The notes: generated from the sequence alone by a model not told the origin. Shown: positions 18,269 to 28,162, counted from the first letter of the stretch. The stretch is 37,042 nt of DNA from Candidatus Marivariicella framensis (GCA_905182735.1 CAJJCT010000030.1:1-37042); one strand, 5' to 3'. Numbers and translations: made by a program.

Positions 18269-19582
18269 TTATAAATACTCCCTCATTAGCATAGCTGCAC
18301 CCAAAGCACTTGCATTTTTTTCATTAGGAAATCTAATTTTTTGCTCTGGCATTATTTGATCCAAGTATTCAACAAAAATGTGGTTTCTATTAAACCCTCC
18401 GGAGATGTAAACTTCTTTCAAATTATTTTTAGAATCTAAAATGAGATTTATACCATCATAAACACGTTGTGTAATTTCATATATAAGTTGATAATACGCG
18501 TATTCGTAGGAGAAAAATTTATCGATTTGCAGTAAATCAATTTTGAAATCATTAGCTATTTTACTTGGAAAAAATGTAGATTTTGATTTAGATATAATAT
18601 CTGAACAAAGTTTTTTATTTAATGATAACTCCAGGTAATGATTTTTATCAACCCCAAAATAAGTGCTTAACTCTATGGCATTTACTTCATGAATATGTCC
18701 TAAAAAAAGCATAGAGGACTTTATTTGTTTTTTATCAGGCGTCATATAACACAGACAATTATTTTTTAATTCATGTGACGTTAAAGCTTCTTTACTAAAA
18801 GGGTTCATACAAACAACCCAAGTACCTGTTGAAAGTAAAATAAATTCACTTTGAGAATCTTGATGATTTTCTAATAAAGGAATAATTGAAGAGGAACTAT
18901 CATGCAGACCCTTACCGACAAATATCTCTTGTCCATTTATTAATGATAACGCTGCCTTTTTATCAGACTTCGGTTCTGGTAATGTAATATTTTCTATTTT
19001 CAACCAATTATGGTACTGCATAGTATCAAAATTCCAAATAGCTGTATGAGCGCCAAGAGATGTAAAATCTGTAGTTATTTTGTTTGAAAATAAATAGCTT
19101 AGGTATTGAGGGTAATGTAAAATGGAATCCACCTTCGACCAAAAGTGAGGCTTGCTATTTTTTAACCAATACATTTGTAAACCCACGTTTAGCATACCAT
19201 ATGCAGGTGAGGCTGTTTTTCTAGAAAATTCTTCTACCCCACCATTTGCTTGGTAAAATGGAATGAAATCAAAATCTAATGGTTTTAAATAGTTATAAAA
19301 AGGAGCTACTCTATTTCCGTCTTTATCCAAATAGACTAAGGTTGCCCCATGTGTTGAGAAATTAAGGGCTTTAATTGTAAATTCATTTTTCTCTTGAATG
19401 GTTTTAACCTCCTTTTTTATCCAAGCTTCAATTAATTGTATGTCATCACAAGGATAATTATCATCGTCTACAATTTCTTCAAAACGTATGGAGTTTGTAT
19501 AAACAACTTCAAAATCCTTATTAAATAATAAGATCTTTTTATTGGTTTTCCCAACGTCAAAAACAGCGATTACTTTTTGCAT
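18269..19582 (-). CDS. FGGY-family deoxy-ketose kinase (L-fuculokinase / L-rhamnulokinase type)
   Basis: 437 residues from the ATG at 19582. A longer reading to 19717 exists but would overlap the end of fucI, and the ATP-binding start block IAVFDVGKTNKK begins at residue 4 of the chosen form, so the shorter start is preferred; the gap to fucI is then 16 bp. The FGGY fold is shown by FDVGKTN (phosphate 1), NFSTHGATLVYLD, LLSTGTWVV and the C-terminal adenosine block YISGGFNRNHIFVEYL...NASALGAAML. The enzyme should phosphorylate the 1-OH of L-fuculose or L-rhamnulose in the cytoplasm. Its place after an aldolase and FucI supports L-fuculose; similar flavobacterial kinases also sit in rhamnose clusters, so specificity may be broad. 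It is the only sugar kinase in the window and may serve both the FucI and RhaI products. Confidence 0.88.
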   Translation of the reverse strand: MQKVIAVFDVGKTNKKILLFNKDFEVVYTNSIRFEEIVDDDNYPCDDIQLIEAWIKKEVKTIQEKNEFTIKALNFSTHGATLVYLDKDGNRVAPFYNYLKPLDFDFIPFYQANGGVEEFSRKTASPAYGMLNVGLQMYWLKNSKPHFWSKVDSILHYPQYLSYLFSNKITTDFTSLGAHTAIWNFDTMQYHNWLKIENITLPEPKSDKKAALSLINGQEIFVGKGLHDSSSSIIPLLENHQDSQSEFILLSTGTWVVCMNPFSKEALTSHELKNNCLCYMTPDKKQIKSSMLFLGHIHEVNAIELSTYFGVDKNHYLELSLNKKLCSDIISKSKSTFFPSKIANDFKIDLLQIDKFFSYEYAYYQLIYEITQRVYDGINLILDSKNNLKEVYISGGFNRNHIFVEYLDQIMPEQKIRFPNEKNASALGAAMLMREYL

Positions 19583-19598
19583 TTTTTTTAAAACAATG

Positions 19599-21386
19599 CT
19601 ATGATTTAAATCCATATACTGGACCATATGTTGCACATGCTCTATAATCTGCTGATTCCAGATTTTCTCCAAAAGAAGACCATGCACTTGGGCGGAAAAC
19701 GTCTTCATCAGGCACATTATGCATGTTCACAGGGATTCTTAATATAGAAGATAACGATATTAAATCTGCACCAATATGTCCAGATGAAATAGCTCCGTGG
19801 TTTGCTCCCCATTTTGCCATCACAGAGTATACATTTTTATAAAAACCTTTACCCGTCAATCTTGGCACAAACCAAGTTGTTGGCCATGTAGGATTTGTTC
19901 TTTCATCTAAAACGGTATGAATAGCTTGCGGTAATTCTACACTCCATCCTTCAACAATTTGTAATACAGGACCAATACCTTTTACTAGGTTAATTCTGCA
20001 CATAGTCATTGCTATTTGACCTTTTGTTTTAAATTGGGAAGAGAAACCACCACCTTTAAAATATTCGCCAATGGCAGCTGGCCATTTGGTGTTGTCCAAG
20101 CATTTTTGCGTCTCTTCTTTAGTAATTTCCCAATATGGTTTCATGGTAGGATTACCGTTAGTGTCTGATTGTTGACCTGTAGCATCTAGTGTAGTTGAAC
20201 CTGAATTAATTAAGTGAATTATACCATCTTTAGCAATGCCTGTTAATTTTTTACCTGTAACGCGTTCAACAGAATCTGGACTCCAATATGTTCTTACATC
20301 CGAGAATAATTGAGCTGTATTGGTTAATAAATGCCCAAACAACATAGAAATAGCGTTCAAACAATCATTTTCGGTAGCAAACATAAAGGCTTGACGAACA
20401 CCGTTCCAATCAAAAGATGAGTTTAATATAGATTCTGTAAAATCGGCATTTGGTTGATAATCTGTCCATTGGCGTTGTCCTTGAAAACCACCTATGATTG
20501 CATTTCTGCCTTTTGATTCTTCGACAAAACCTAATTCTTTTAATCTTGGGTTTCCAATCATTAAATCACGACAAATAAGTGTCATCTTAATAACTTTTTC
20601 CCATTCTTTTTCTTTTACTTCTGCTGATTTTTGAAGTTCAGGACTGTTATAATCTTTACCTTCTTTACAGTTTTCTTTAGTCCAAGCTAATGCTTTCTTA
20701 TATTCTTCCTTATCATAAATACCTTCTTCTATTCTTCTTAAAAGCTCAATAGACTCAACAAATTCTGTGCGAATTCCAAAATAATTTTGCAAGAAGTTAA
20801 CATCTACCATAGAGCCGGCAATTCCCATGGAACTGTAACCTATCGATAAATAGGATTTACCTTTCATTTGAGCTACAGCTAAAGCTGCTTTAATAAAGCG
20901 TAATAACTTTTCTTCAACGTCTTTAGGGATACTCATATCACCAGCATCTTGAACTTCTCTTCCGTAAATACCAAAAGCTGGCAATCCCATTTGAGAATAG
21001 CCCGCTAAAGCTGCCGCTAAGTATACAGCGCCAGGTCTTTCAGTTCCGTTAAAACCCCAAACTGCTTTTGGTATTAATGGATCTGTATCCATTACCTCCG
21101 TTCCGTAACACCAACAGGGTGTAACAGTTAAGGACACTTCTACACCTTCTCTTTTAAATTTATCTGCACAAGCAGCTGCATCGGCACCACCACCAATAGT
21201 ATTATCCGCTATAACGCATTTTACTTTTTCTCCACTAGGGAAACGTAAATTGTTTTCAATTAATTTAGCAGCAGCTCTTGCCATTTCCATACATTGGTCT
21301 TCCAATGATTCTCTCACACCTGCTTCACGGCCATCAATTACAGGGCGAATGCCTATTTTTGGTAATCTACCTATTAGTCTATTCAT
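19599..21386 (-). CDS. fucI: L-fucose isomerase
   Basis: 595 residues, near the 591 of the E. coli enzyme, to which it is closely similar along its whole length ([20 protein letters not shown] near the start, [29 protein letters not shown]). The Mn-binding and catalytic residues of the family are present with a constant offset of two: Glu339 in FATENDCLN, Asp363 in LFSDVRTYW and His530 in WGANHGA. It converts L-fucose to L-fuculose in the cytoplasm; such enzymes also act on D-arabinose. The gene lies 7 bp after the aldolase gene and 16 bp before the kinase gene in one operon. This is the most secure functional call in the window. Confidence 0.98.
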   Translation of the reverse strand: MNRLIGRLPKIGIRPVIDGREAGVRESLEDQCMEMARAAAKLIENNLRFPSGEKVKCVIADNTIGGGADAAACADKFKREGVEVSLTVTPCWCYGTEVMDTDPLIPKAVWGFNGTERPGAVYLAAALAGYSQMGLPAFGIYGREVQDAGDMSIPKDVEEKLLRFIKAALAVAQMKGKSYLSIGYSSMGIAGSMVDVNFLQNYFGIRTEFVESIELLRRIEEGIYDKEEYKKALAWTKENCKEGKDYNSPELQKSAEVKEKEWEKVIKMTLICRDLMIGNPRLKELGFVEESKGRNAIIGGFQGQRQWTDYQPNADFTESILNSSFDWNGVRQAFMFATENDCLNAISMLFGHLLTNTAQLFSDVRTYWSPDSVERVTGKKLTGIAKDGIIHLINSGSTTLDATGQQSDTNGNPTMKPYWEITKEETQKCLDNTKWPAAIGEYFKGGGFSSQFKTKGQIAMTMCRINLVKGIGPVLQIVEGWSVELPQAIHTVLDERTNPTWPTTWFVPRLTGKGFYKNVYSVMAKWGANHGAISSGHIGADLISLSSILRIPVNMHNVPDEDVFRPSAWSSFGENLESADYRACATYGPVYGFKS

Positions 21387-21393
21387 AGCTATC

Positions 21394-22188
21394 TTAATTT
21401 TTAAAATGTTCTTTTAATTCCTGTAACTGTTCTTTAGAAAGACCTTTGGGCTCAAAACCAGCCGCCCAAGAAGCAAGTAATAATTTAGCTCCTTTATTTG
21501 CTACATCTAAAAAATCCCACGCTTTTTCAAAATTTTCAGCCGTCGTAGTGGCTCCATGTTTTTCCCAAAGAGCAACATCTCGATATGTAAATGCATGTGT
21601 TGTACTATTTGCTAAATCATCTGATTGAGTTATAGAATAAGGCGTACAATTAATGCCTCTTGGAACATAAACACTTACTTCTGGACACATTTTCCAAATA
21701 GAATGATTGAGTTTTTCTTCATCATTAAATATAGGATGATGACTTAAAACAATTAATTCTATAGGATGAGCATGCAATACTACTAAATTTTTAGGATTAT
21801 TCTTTTTGTTAAAGAGATGAATTTCCAAATGAGATGCTAATTCTGAAGTAGGCCTAAACCCTTCTGTATTACCACCCCAAATAATAAAATAGCCACTAGC
21901 TTCTTTATTAATGTAAATAATACAAGATGCAACTTCAATATCATCTATTAAGCTGCGAATGTAACATCCGGCACCTGTAACAAAAATATATAACCCTGCT
22001 GCTTCAATAGGGAGTTGATGTTTTACAAAATTTGATGTGTCAGGTATATTTGTATCAGAAAAAAAAGAGGTTAAATTCATGGAAATGTTGCCTCCATTTC
22101 TTTCCACCCATTCCCTTTGCCAAAGATAATTAGCAACTCTAGACACCTTATTGATTTCTTTTATAACCTTATTAGGAATTACAAGCAA
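21394..22188 (-). CDS. rhaD: Class II aldolase, RhaD type (L-rhamnulose/L-fuculose-1-phosphate aldolase)
   Basis: 264 residues. It matches RhaD more than Fuc[47 protein letters not shown], the zinc His pair in [10 protein letters not shown], and [18 protein letters not shown] with a further zinc His in the THAF/KHG region. The family cleaves the ketose-1-phosphate to dihydroxyacetone phosphate and L-lactaldehyde using Zn. The start used is a TTG at 22186-22188, because no ATG lies between it and the upstream region and the alignment with RhaD begins close by; the exact start is uncertain. It is the first gene of the aldolase-fucI-kinase operon. Since it sits with fucI, the in vivo substrate may be L-fuculose-1-phosphate despite the RhaD-like sequence. 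The symbol reflects sequence family only. Confidence 0.88.
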   Translation of the reverse strand: MLVIPNKVIKEINKVSRVANYLWQREWVERNGGNISMNLTSFFSDTNIPDTSNFVKHQLPIEAAGLYIFVTGAGCYIRSLIDDIEVASCIIYINKEASGYFIIWGGNTEGFRPTSELASHLEIHLFNKKNNPKNLVVLHAHPIELIVLSHHPIFNDEEKLNHSIWKMCPEVSVYVPRGINCTPYSITQSDDLANSTTHAFTYRDVALWEKHGATTTAENFEKAWDFLDVANKGAKLLLASWAAGFEPKGLSKEQLQELKEHFKN

Positions 22189-22259
22189 TTTTTTTAATTT
22201 TAATTTACTTAACTTTATTTTCCTGCAAGTTTATAATATTCTTATTTATATATGTGTAT

Positions 22260-22267
22260 CAAATTTA
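22260..22267 (-). promoter_or_regulatory. Candidate -7 box for the aldolase-fucI-kinase operon
   Basis: Read on the minus strand this is TAAATTTG, an exact fit to the Bacteroidota -7 consensus TAnnTTTG. It lies about 70 bp upstream of the aldolase start in the 98-bp divergent region shared with the AraC-family gene. I see no convincing TTG -33 box at the expected spacing, which would be consistent with an activator-dependent promoter. Confidence 0.45.
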
Positions 22268-22286
22268 AACAATTGAATGTAAAATA

Positions 22287-23186
22287 ATGACCGATAAACC
22301 AATTGAAATCTTAGGAGACCCGTCAAGAAATAAGCAAAGTTTCACAGACGTAAGATTAAACATTTTATGTTGTCGGTTTTGGAAACTTGACTTATGGGAC
22401 TGTCATGATATGGCTTTTCCTTTTTGGAGAATTTATTGGAATAAAAATACAGGAGGTGTGTTGAAAAAAACTCAAACCACATACAATATGGAACCTGACA
22501 AAATTTATATTATTCCCCCGTTTACTTCTTTTTCTACAAAATATGTAAAAAATCATTTTTATAAAAAAGGGATAAATGTATATGGAAGGAGTATGAAAGA
22601 GCATGATAATGATAAATTGACTTCTGAAAGTTCTTTACTTCATTTATTTATTCATTTTAACTTAGGAGTTCCTTTTGATAATGTTTATCCAGGTATTTTT
22701 CAAATAAAAACTACTTCTCATTTATTAGAAAAGTTAAACTATTTAACAAATAGGCTTAAAATAGAAAACACTGAATTTTATGCAACTTATACATTAAAAT
22801 TACAATCTATAATAAATGATATTTTATCAAATATTGGACCTGAATTATTTGAGATACTTAATGTAGATTATAGAATTTTAAAGGTCATTAGACACCTTGA
22901 AAATCATATCGAAGAAAATCCGACTAATTCAGAGCTTGCATCTGTTGCTAATATGGCAACAAACTCATTTAGTCGATTATTTACGAAAAAAATGAATATA
23001 ACTTTGCATATGTATGTAATGAAAAGGAAAATCGCTCAATCTTGTGATTTGATTTTGCATTCCAATAAATCTGTTGAAGAAGTAGCATTTACCATAGGCT
23101 TCTCCGACCGCCATCATTTTTCTAAAGTATTTAAGGCTGTTACTGGTACTACACCTGCGGTATATAGATCAGGAAAGTTCTCTTAA
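22287..23186 (+). CDS. AraC-family transcriptional regulator
   Basis: 299 residues. The C-terminal ~100 residues carry both helix-turn-helix motifs of the AraC/XylS family: first NSELASVANMATNSFSRLFT, then SVEEVAFTIGFSDRHHFSKV followed by the family signature FKAVTGTTPAVYR. The N-terminal ~180 residues look like a small beta-rich sensor domain (PDKIYIIPPFTSFSTKY) and probably bind a sugar or sugar phosphate. No membrane segment or two-component receiver is present, so it acts as a one-component cytoplasmic switch. It is divergent from the aldolase-fucI-kinase operon with a 98-bp shared region and precedes the RhaEW-like gene, so it is the obvious candidate regulator of deoxyhexose catabolism and possibly of the susC operon. 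Confidence 0.93.
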   Translation: MTDKPIEILGDPSRNKQSFTDVRLNILCCRFWKLDLWDCHDMAFPFWRIYWNKNTGGVLKKTQTTYNMEPDKIYIIPPFTSFSTKYVKNHFYKKGINVYGRSMKEHDNDKLTSESSLLHLFIHFNLGVPFDNVYPGIFQIKTTSHLLEKLNYLTNRLKIENTEFYATYTLKLQSIINDILSNIGPELFEILNVDYRILKVIRHLENHIEENPTNSELASVANMATNSFSRLFTKKMNITLHMYVMKRKIAQSCDLILHSNKSVEEVAFTIGFSDRHHFSKVFKAVTGTTPAVYRSGKFS

Positions 23187-23210
23187 GAATTTATTATGAT
23201 TTTTATCTAA

Positions 23211-23218
23211 TATGTTTG
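23211..23218 (+). promoter_or_regulatory. Candidate -7 box (TATGTTTG) upstream of the RhaEW-like gene
   Basis: TATGTTTG fits TAnnTTTG exactly and lies 87 bp upstream of the start at 23305, before the hairpin at 23248. A second fit, TATTTTTG at 23272-23279, lies closer to the start and after the hairpin. Neither has a clear -33 partner, so the true promoter cannot be chosen by eye. Confidence 0.3.
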
Positions 23219-23247
23219 CTAAATACATGACTTTGTTTGTTAAAGAT

Positions 23248-23270
23248 AATCTCTAAGGAGATTGCTTTTT
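23248..23270 (+). terminator. Hairpin with T-run after the AraC-family gene
   Basis: AATCTC (23248-23253) and GAGATT (23258-23263) form a 6-bp stem with a 4-nt loop, followed by GCTTTTT. It starts 61 bp after the regulator's stop and 57 bp before the next start. It resembles a weak intrinsic terminator; since it lies between a possible -7 box at 23211 and the next gene it could also act as an attenuator. Confidence 0.45.
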
Positions 23271-23304
23271 ATATTTTTGTTTTAAAATTTATTAATTAAG
23301 AGAA

Positions 23305-25401
23305 ATGAATACAAATTTCAATTATGTAGATTATTTATGGGACGATAAAAAAGCAGAAGCTTTAGGTAGCGATCAAATAGCATTATTTCTTTACCGTTCA
23401 AATATTTTAGGAGCAGATTTACGAATTACAAATTTTGGAGGCGGAAACACCAGTTGTAAAACAATAGAGCGTGATCCCCTTACAAATAAACAAGTAGAGG
23501 TTATGTGGGTTAAAGGTTCTGGTGGTGATATTGGAACACTTACACGTGGGGGTATTGCTGGCTTGTATACTGAAAAACTTCGTGATTTGAAAAAAGTATA
23601 TCGTGGAATAAAGAATGAAGATGAAATGGTGGCGCTTTTTAATCATTGTATTTATGATTTAGATAGTAAAGCGCCCTCTATTGATACACCTTTACATGGT
23701 TTATTGCCTTTTAAACATATCGATCACTTACATCCGGATTCATTAATTGCAGTTGCAGCAGCAGCAGATGGAGAAAAAATTACTAAAGAAATTTGGGGAA
23801 GTACCATGGGATGGGTCCCTTGGCAAAAACCAGGATTTGATTTAGGTTTACAATTAGAAGAGTGTTTAGCAAAAAATCCGGAAATTAGAGGTATTGTTCT
23901 AGGTAGTCATGGTTTATTCACTTGGGGAGACACCTCTTATGAGTGCTATATGAATAGTTTAGAAGTTATTGAAATGGCTTCAGATTATATCACCAAAAAA
24001 ATAAAAGCAAATGGCAGTGTTTTTAGTGAGCAAAAAATTTCAAGTTCACCTAAAGGACAACGCTTAAGTCAAGCGGCTTTATTATTACCAATTTTAAGAG
24101 GATTATGTTCGTCAAACAATCAAATGATTGGTCATTTTTCTGATAGCGATGTGGTTCTTGAATATATTAATAGTAATGATTTAGAAAGATTAGCTCCTAT
24201 GGGAACCTCTTGTCCAGATCACTTTTTAAGAACGAAAATTGCACCACTTATTTTAGAACTCTCACCAGATGAAAATTTAGAAAATAGTGATGGCGTTAGA
24301 GAAAAACTTGCTCCTTCTTTTGAAGCCTACAAAAAAGATTATGAGGCTTATTATAACGATCACAAACACCATAATAGTCCAGCGATTAGAGATAGTAGTC
24401 CTGTGATCATCTTATTCCCAGGAGTTGGTATGTTTAGTTTTGCTAAAAACAAACAAACTGCTCGTGTAGCAAGTGAATTTTATATAAATGCTATTAATGT
24501 AATGCGGGGTGCAGAAGCTATTTCTAGTTATATATCGTTGCCGCGTCAAGAAGCTTTTGATATTGAGTATTGGTTATTAGAAGAAGCAAAACTTCAACGT
24601 ATGCCAAAAGAAAAGCCGTTGTCACGAAAAGTAGCTTTAGTTACTGGATCTGGTGGAGGTATTGGCAGAGCTATTGCTGATAAATTAATTGCAGAAGGTG
24701 CTAATGTGGTATTTACTGATATATCGGATGATTTCCTTAAGGAGGCAACTGCAGCTTATAATACAGATACAGCCATAGCTTGCAATTGTGATGTTACTAA
24801 TAAAGAATCTATTGTCAATGCATTAAGTAAAGCATGTCTTCAGTTTGGTGGTGTAGATATTATTGTACATAGCGCAGGTTTAGCAATTTCTAAGCCAATA
24901 GAAGAAACAACACTAGCTGATTGGAATTTATTGCAAAATGTATTAGTAAAAGGTCAATTTTTATTAGCTCAAAGTTTTGCTACTATTTTCAGAAAACAAA
25001 AATTAGGGGGTAATATTGTTAATATAGCAAGTAAAAACGGATTGGTTGCAGGTCCTAATAATTTAGGTTATGGCACAGCTAAAGCCGCACAATTGCATAT
25101 GTCTAGACTTCTTGCAGCGGAATTCGCGCCAGATAATGTTCGTGTTAACACAGTAAACCCTGATGGTGTTATCGTTGGAAGTAAAATTTGGAAAGGGAAA
25201 TGGGCTGAAGGTAGAGCAAAAGCTTATGGCATTACTGTAGAAGAGCTTCCTGCGTATTATGCTAAAAGAAATTTACTAAACAAAATGATTACTCCTAAAG
25301 ATATAGCGAACAGTGTATTTGCATTCCTTGCTATATTAGACAAGAGTACAGGTAATATCATCAATGTTGATGGTGGTGTTGCAAATGCTTTTGTAAGATA
25401 A
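23305..25401 (+). CDS. Bifunctional rhamnulose/fuculose-1-phosphate aldolase - L-lactaldehyde dehydrogenase (RhaEW-like)
   Basis: 698 residues, close to the ~690 of RhaEW-type proteins. The N-terminal class II aldolase part (about 1-420) has GGGNTSCK, the metal-binding HIDHLHPD (His138, His141, His143) and SHGLFTWGD (His202). The C-terminal part (about 440-698) is a short-chain dehydrogenase: cofactor loop TGSGGGIGRA from about 448, catalytic Ser576 in NIASKNG, Tyr589 and Lys593 in YGTAK, and the ending INVDGGVANAFVR. Known members split the deoxyketose-1-phosphate into DHAP and L-lactaldehyde and oxidise the latter to L-lactate. With the RhaD-type enzyme at 21394-22188 the window thus encodes two aldolases for the same kind of step. 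It is followed after 25 bp by the fucP-like gene and probably forms an operon with it. Confidence 0.93.
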   Translation: MNTNFNYVDYLWDDKKAEALGSDQIALFLYRSNILGADLRITNFGGGNTSCKTIERDPLTNKQVEVMWVKGSGGDIGTLTRGGIAGLYTEKLRDLKKVYRGIKNEDEMVALFNHCIYDLDSKAPSIDTPLHGLLPFKHIDHLHPDSLIAVAAAADGEKITKEIWGSTMGWVPWQKPGFDLGLQLEECLAKNPEIRGIVLGSHGLFTWGDTSYECYMNSLEVIEMASDYITKKIKANGSVFSEQKISSSPKGQRLSQAALLLPILRGLCSSNNQMIGHFSDSDVVLEYINSNDLERLAPMGTSCPDHFLRTKIAPLILELSPDENLENSDGVREKLAPSFEAYKKDYEAYYNDHKHHNSPAIRDSSPVIILFPGVGMFSFAKNKQTARVASEFYINAINVMRGAEAISSYISLPRQEAFDIEYWLLEEAKLQRMPKEKPLSRKVALVTGSGGGIGRAIADKLIAEGANVVFTDISDDFLKEATAAYNTDTAIACNCDVTNKESIVNALSKACLQFGGVDIIVHSAGLAISKPIEETTLADWNLLQNVLVKGQFLLAQSFATIFRKQKLGGNIVNIASKNGLVAGPNNLGYGTAKAAQLHMSRLLAAEFAPDNVRVNTVNPDGVIVGSKIWKGKWAEGRAKAYGITVEELPAYYAKRNLLNKMITPKDIANSVFAFLAILDKSTGNIINVDGGVANAFVR

Positions 25402-25426
25402 TTATTAATCTATAACAAAAAAGTGA

Positions 25427-26722
25427 ATGAATAGTAAAGAAAGAGTTCCTGTTGTTTCAAAAGAAGTTTTAGTTCCATTTATTTTAATAACTTCTTTATT
25501 TGCTCTTTGGGGCTTTGCAAATGACATTACCAATCCAATGGTAGCTGCATTTGGTTCTATAATGGAAATTTCTACTGCAAAAGCAGCATTAATTCAATTT
25601 GCATTTTATGGAGGATATGGTACTATGGCTATTCCTGCAGCACTTTTTGTTAGAAAATATACTTATAAAAAAGGTATTCTTTTAGGGCTTGCACTTTATG
25701 CCTTTGGTGCTTTATTGTTTTTTCCAGCAGCTAAGTATGAGGTTTTCGGGTTCTTTTTAATCTCTCTTTATATTTTAACTTTTGGGTTGGCATTTTTAGA
25801 AACAACTGCAAACCCATATATCTTGTCAATGGGTGATGAACGTACGGCAACCCGTCGTTTAAATTTAGCACAAGCTTTTAATCCCATTGGTTCTCTTTTC
25901 GGCATGTTTGTAGCATCTAAATTTATTCTTACAGCTTTAGATTCAGACAAAAGAAATGAAATGGGAGAATTGATTTTTAAATCTTTAGACGAAGTTCAAA
26001 AGGCAGTTATAAGGACACATGATTTAGCAATTATTAGAAACCCATATGTTATTCTTGGAGTTGTAGTTATAATAATGTTAGGTGTTATTTCAATCTCAAA
26101 GATGCCTAAACGTGCTAAGAATGATAACCCAGGAAGTGCAATAAATTCTTTTAAAAGATTGATTAAAAATAGTAAATATCGTGAAGGCGTTTTTGCTCAA
26201 TTATTTTACGTTGCTTCACAAATTATGTGTTGGACATTTATTATTCAATATGCAGGTAATCTGGGTATTTCTAAAGCTGCAGCACAAAATTATAATATTG
26301 TGGCTATGTCTATTTTTTTGTCTAGCAGATTTATCAGTACCTTTTTAATGAAATACATAAACTCAAGAAAATTGCTTACCATATTTGCTGTTTGTGCTAT
26401 GGCAACTACCTCTGGTGTTATTTTGATTGAAGGTATAAAGGGTCTTTACTTACTTATTGCAACTTCAGCATTTATGTCTTTGATGTTTCCTACAATTTAT
26501 GGAATTGCGCTTCACGGTTTAAGTGAAGAAGATTCAACACTAGGCGCCGCTGGATTAGTGATGGCAATTGTAGGAGGTGCATTAATGCCTGTTTTACAGG
26601 GATCCATAATCGACATGGAAAATATTGGAACATTTGATGCTGTTAACATCTCATTCATACTACCTTTTATTTGTTTTTGTTTTATTGCAATTTATGGATA
26701 TAGAACTTGGAAAGTTCATTAA
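25427..26722 (+). CDS. fucP: L-fucose:proton symporter, FucP family (MFS)
   Basis: 431 residues with about twelve hydrophobic segments. The FucP signature residues are present: Asp33 in GFANDITNPMV and Glu126 in FLETTANPYI, matching the proton- and sugar-coupling Asp46 and Glu135 of the E. coli protein, and the MFS loop motif RRLNLAQAFNPIGSLFG follows. It should bring L-fucose (or a related deoxyhexose) across the inner membrane. The gene starts 25 bp after the aldolase/dehydrogenase gene. FucP-family members can also carry glucose, galactose or other sugars, so the substrate rests partly on the fucI, GH29 and aldolase context. Confidence 0.9.
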   Translation: MNSKERVPVVSKEVLVPFILITSLFALWGFANDITNPMVAAFGSIMEISTAKAALIQFAFYGGYGTMAIPAALFVRKYTYKKGILLGLALYAFGALLFFPAAKYEVFGFFLISLYILTFGLAFLETTANPYILSMGDERTATRRLNLAQAFNPIGSLFGMFVASKFILTALDSDKRNEMGELIFKSLDEVQKAVIRTHDLAIIRNPYVILGVVVIIMLGVISISKMPKRAKNDNPGSAINSFKRLIKNSKYREGVFAQLFYVASQIMCWTFIIQYAGNLGISKAAAQNYNIVAMSIFLSSRFISTFLMKYINSRKLLTIFAVCAMATTSGVILIEGIKGLYLLIATSAFMSLMFPTIYGIALHGLSEEDSTLGAAGLVMAIVGGALMPVLQGSIIDMENIGTFDAVNISFILPFICFCFIAIYGYRTWKVH

Positions 26723-26739
26723 TATATTTAACTATCTAA

Positions 26740-26814
26740 TTGAATGCTAATCAGCTGGAGGAATTAGGTTTAAAGCCAAAAAGTAAAGAGTGGGATGTCA
26801 ATAGCAAATATTAA
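26740..26814 (+). pseudogene. Possible decayed C-terminal coding fragment, family unknown
   Basis: Between fucP and the lactate-dehydrogenase-like gene, the frame ending in TAA at 26812-26814 reads like real protein (NQLEELGLKPKSKEWDVN) rather than the Lys/Asn/Ile strings expected from AT-rich non-coding DNA, but it has an in-frame stop at 26737-26739 and no start. It may be the 3' tail of a lost gene. I cannot name the family. Confidence 0.3.
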
Positions 26815-26908
26815 CAATCAAGTTAAGTCAAGTACAGAATTTAACTCTAGATGAATCAGCAGGAAAAACTTTTCGTAAATTGATTTAGAAAATTATTTAT
26901 TTATAAAT

Positions 26909-28069
26909 ATGTCAAAAAACATGAAAAAAATAAAGTTTAACACTAATTATCCTTCAATAGAAGACTTGCGTGCAAAAGCAAAAAAACGAATTCCAAAATT
27001 TGCTTTTGAATACTTAGATGGAGGCTGTAATGAAGATGTTAATCTTCATAAAAACACGAAAGAAATACGTGATATAGAATTGCTTCCTCATTATTTAAGC
27101 AAACATACGGGTTCAGATATAAAAACTGAGCTTTTTGGCCATACCTATGATGCGCCTTTTGGAATAGCACCTGTTGGTTTACAAGGGCTTATGTGGCCTA
27201 AAGCACCAGAAATTTTGGCTAAAGCAGCATTTGAACACAATATTCCTTTTATTTTAAGCACTGTAACTACCAGCAGTATAGAAACAATTGCTGAAATCAC
27301 CGAAGGAAAGGCTTGGTTTCAATTATATCACCCAACAGAAAACAGACTAAGAGATGATATTATAAAAAGAGCGGGGGTTGCAGAGTGTCCGGTACTTGTA
27401 ATTCTTTGTGATGTTCCAACCTTTGGATTTCGTCCAAGAGATATTAGAAACGGATTGGCAATGCCACCTAAAATATCTATTGAAAATATATTTCAAATTT
27501 TAGGTAAACCTAAATGGGCTTTAAATACCTTGAAACATGGGCAGCCTAGTTTTGAAACCTTGAAGCCCTACATGCCAAAAGGTATAGCCTTAAAACAACT
27601 TGGCAAGTTTATGGATCAAACCTTTTCTGGACGACTTAATGAGGAAAAAATAAAACCTATTCGAGATATGTGGAAAGGTAAATTAGTGTTAAAAGGTGTT
27701 GCTAATGAATCAGATGCAGAAAAAGCTATTAAATTAGGTTTAGATGGGATCATAGTTTCTAATCATGGTGGACGTCAATTAGATGCAGGCGAGTCTTCTA
27801 TAAGGCCGTTAAAGCGCATTGCTGCAAAATATGGAAAAGAAATTAAAGTAATGATGGATAGTGGTTTACGTTCTGGCCCTGATATTGCAAGGACTATAGC
27901 TAGTGGTGCGGATTTTACTTTTTTAGGGCGGTCTTTTATGTACGGCGTTTCGGCTTTAGGGAAAAAAGGAGGAGATCATACCATTTCAATATTGAAACAA
28001 CAGTTATTACAAGTGATGGAGCAAATTTGTTGTGAAAAAACAGAAAAACTTTATAAACATTTATTGTAA
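26909..28069 (+). CDS. lldD: FMN-dependent alpha-hydroxy-acid dehydrogenase (L-lactate dehydrogenase-like)
   Basis: 386 residues, typical for the family, predicted TIM barrel with FMN. Visible family blocks are FGIAPVGLQGLMWP, WFQLYHP, VLKGVANESDAEKA (flavin-contacting Lys), the catalytic SNHGGRQLD (His286 as base, Arg289 binding the carboxylate), MMDSGLRSGPDIA and GADFTFLGRSFMYG. Lactate dehydrogenase, glycolate oxidase and mandelate dehydrogenase share this fold; lactate is favoured because the neighbouring pathway makes L-lactaldehyde and L-lactate. The product would be pyruvate, closing the route from deoxyhexose to central metabolism. It lies 186 bp after fucP on the same strand; co-transcription is possible. 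The symbol is by family, not proven specificity. Confidence 0.85.
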   Translation: MSKNMKKIKFNTNYPSIEDLRAKAKKRIPKFAFEYLDGGCNEDVNLHKNTKEIRDIELLPHYLSKHTGSDIKTELFGHTYDAPFGIAPVGLQGLMWPKAPEILAKAAFEHNIPFILSTVTTSSIETIAEITEGKAWFQLYHPTENRLRDDIIKRAGVAECPVLVILCDVPTFGFRPRDIRNGLAMPPKISIENIFQILGKPKWALNTLKHGQPSFETLKPYMPKGIALKQLGKFMDQTFSGRLNEEKIKPIRDMWKGKLVLKGVANESDAEKAIKLGLDGIIVSNHGGRQLDAGESSIRPLKRIAAKYGKEIKVMMDSGLRSGPDIARTIASGADFTFLGRSFMYGVSALGKKGGDHTISILKQQLLQVMEQICCEKTEKLYKHLL

Positions 28070-28084
28070 AGCAAAATTCAAAAC

Positions 28085-28116
28085 TTGGTGTTTCATTCCG
28101 GAATAGCAAGCACCAA
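28085..28116. terminator. Stem-loop between convergent genes
   Basis: TTGGTG (28085-28090) and CACCAA (28111-28116) are inverted repeats enclosing a 10-bp perfect palindrome ATTCCGGAAT (28095-28104). The element lies in the 93-bp gap between the convergent lactate-dehydrogenase-like and sulfatase genes. No long T-run follows on either strand, so a bidirectional terminator is plausible but not certain. Confidence 0.35.
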
Positions 28117-28162
28117 AGCAAGGAGTTAAAAATTTGAAGGGTTTTTCTGTAACATCTATCCT

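Noticed and set aside
19583-19717. Longer N-terminus for the FGGY kinase gene
   Set aside because: The extra 45 codons lie mostly over the end of fucI in another frame and precede the ATP-binding block that normally starts the protein.
21394-22188. Naming the aldolase fucA
   Set aside because: Length and motifs fit RhaD better than the shorter FucA, although its in vivo substrate may be fuculose-1-phosphate.
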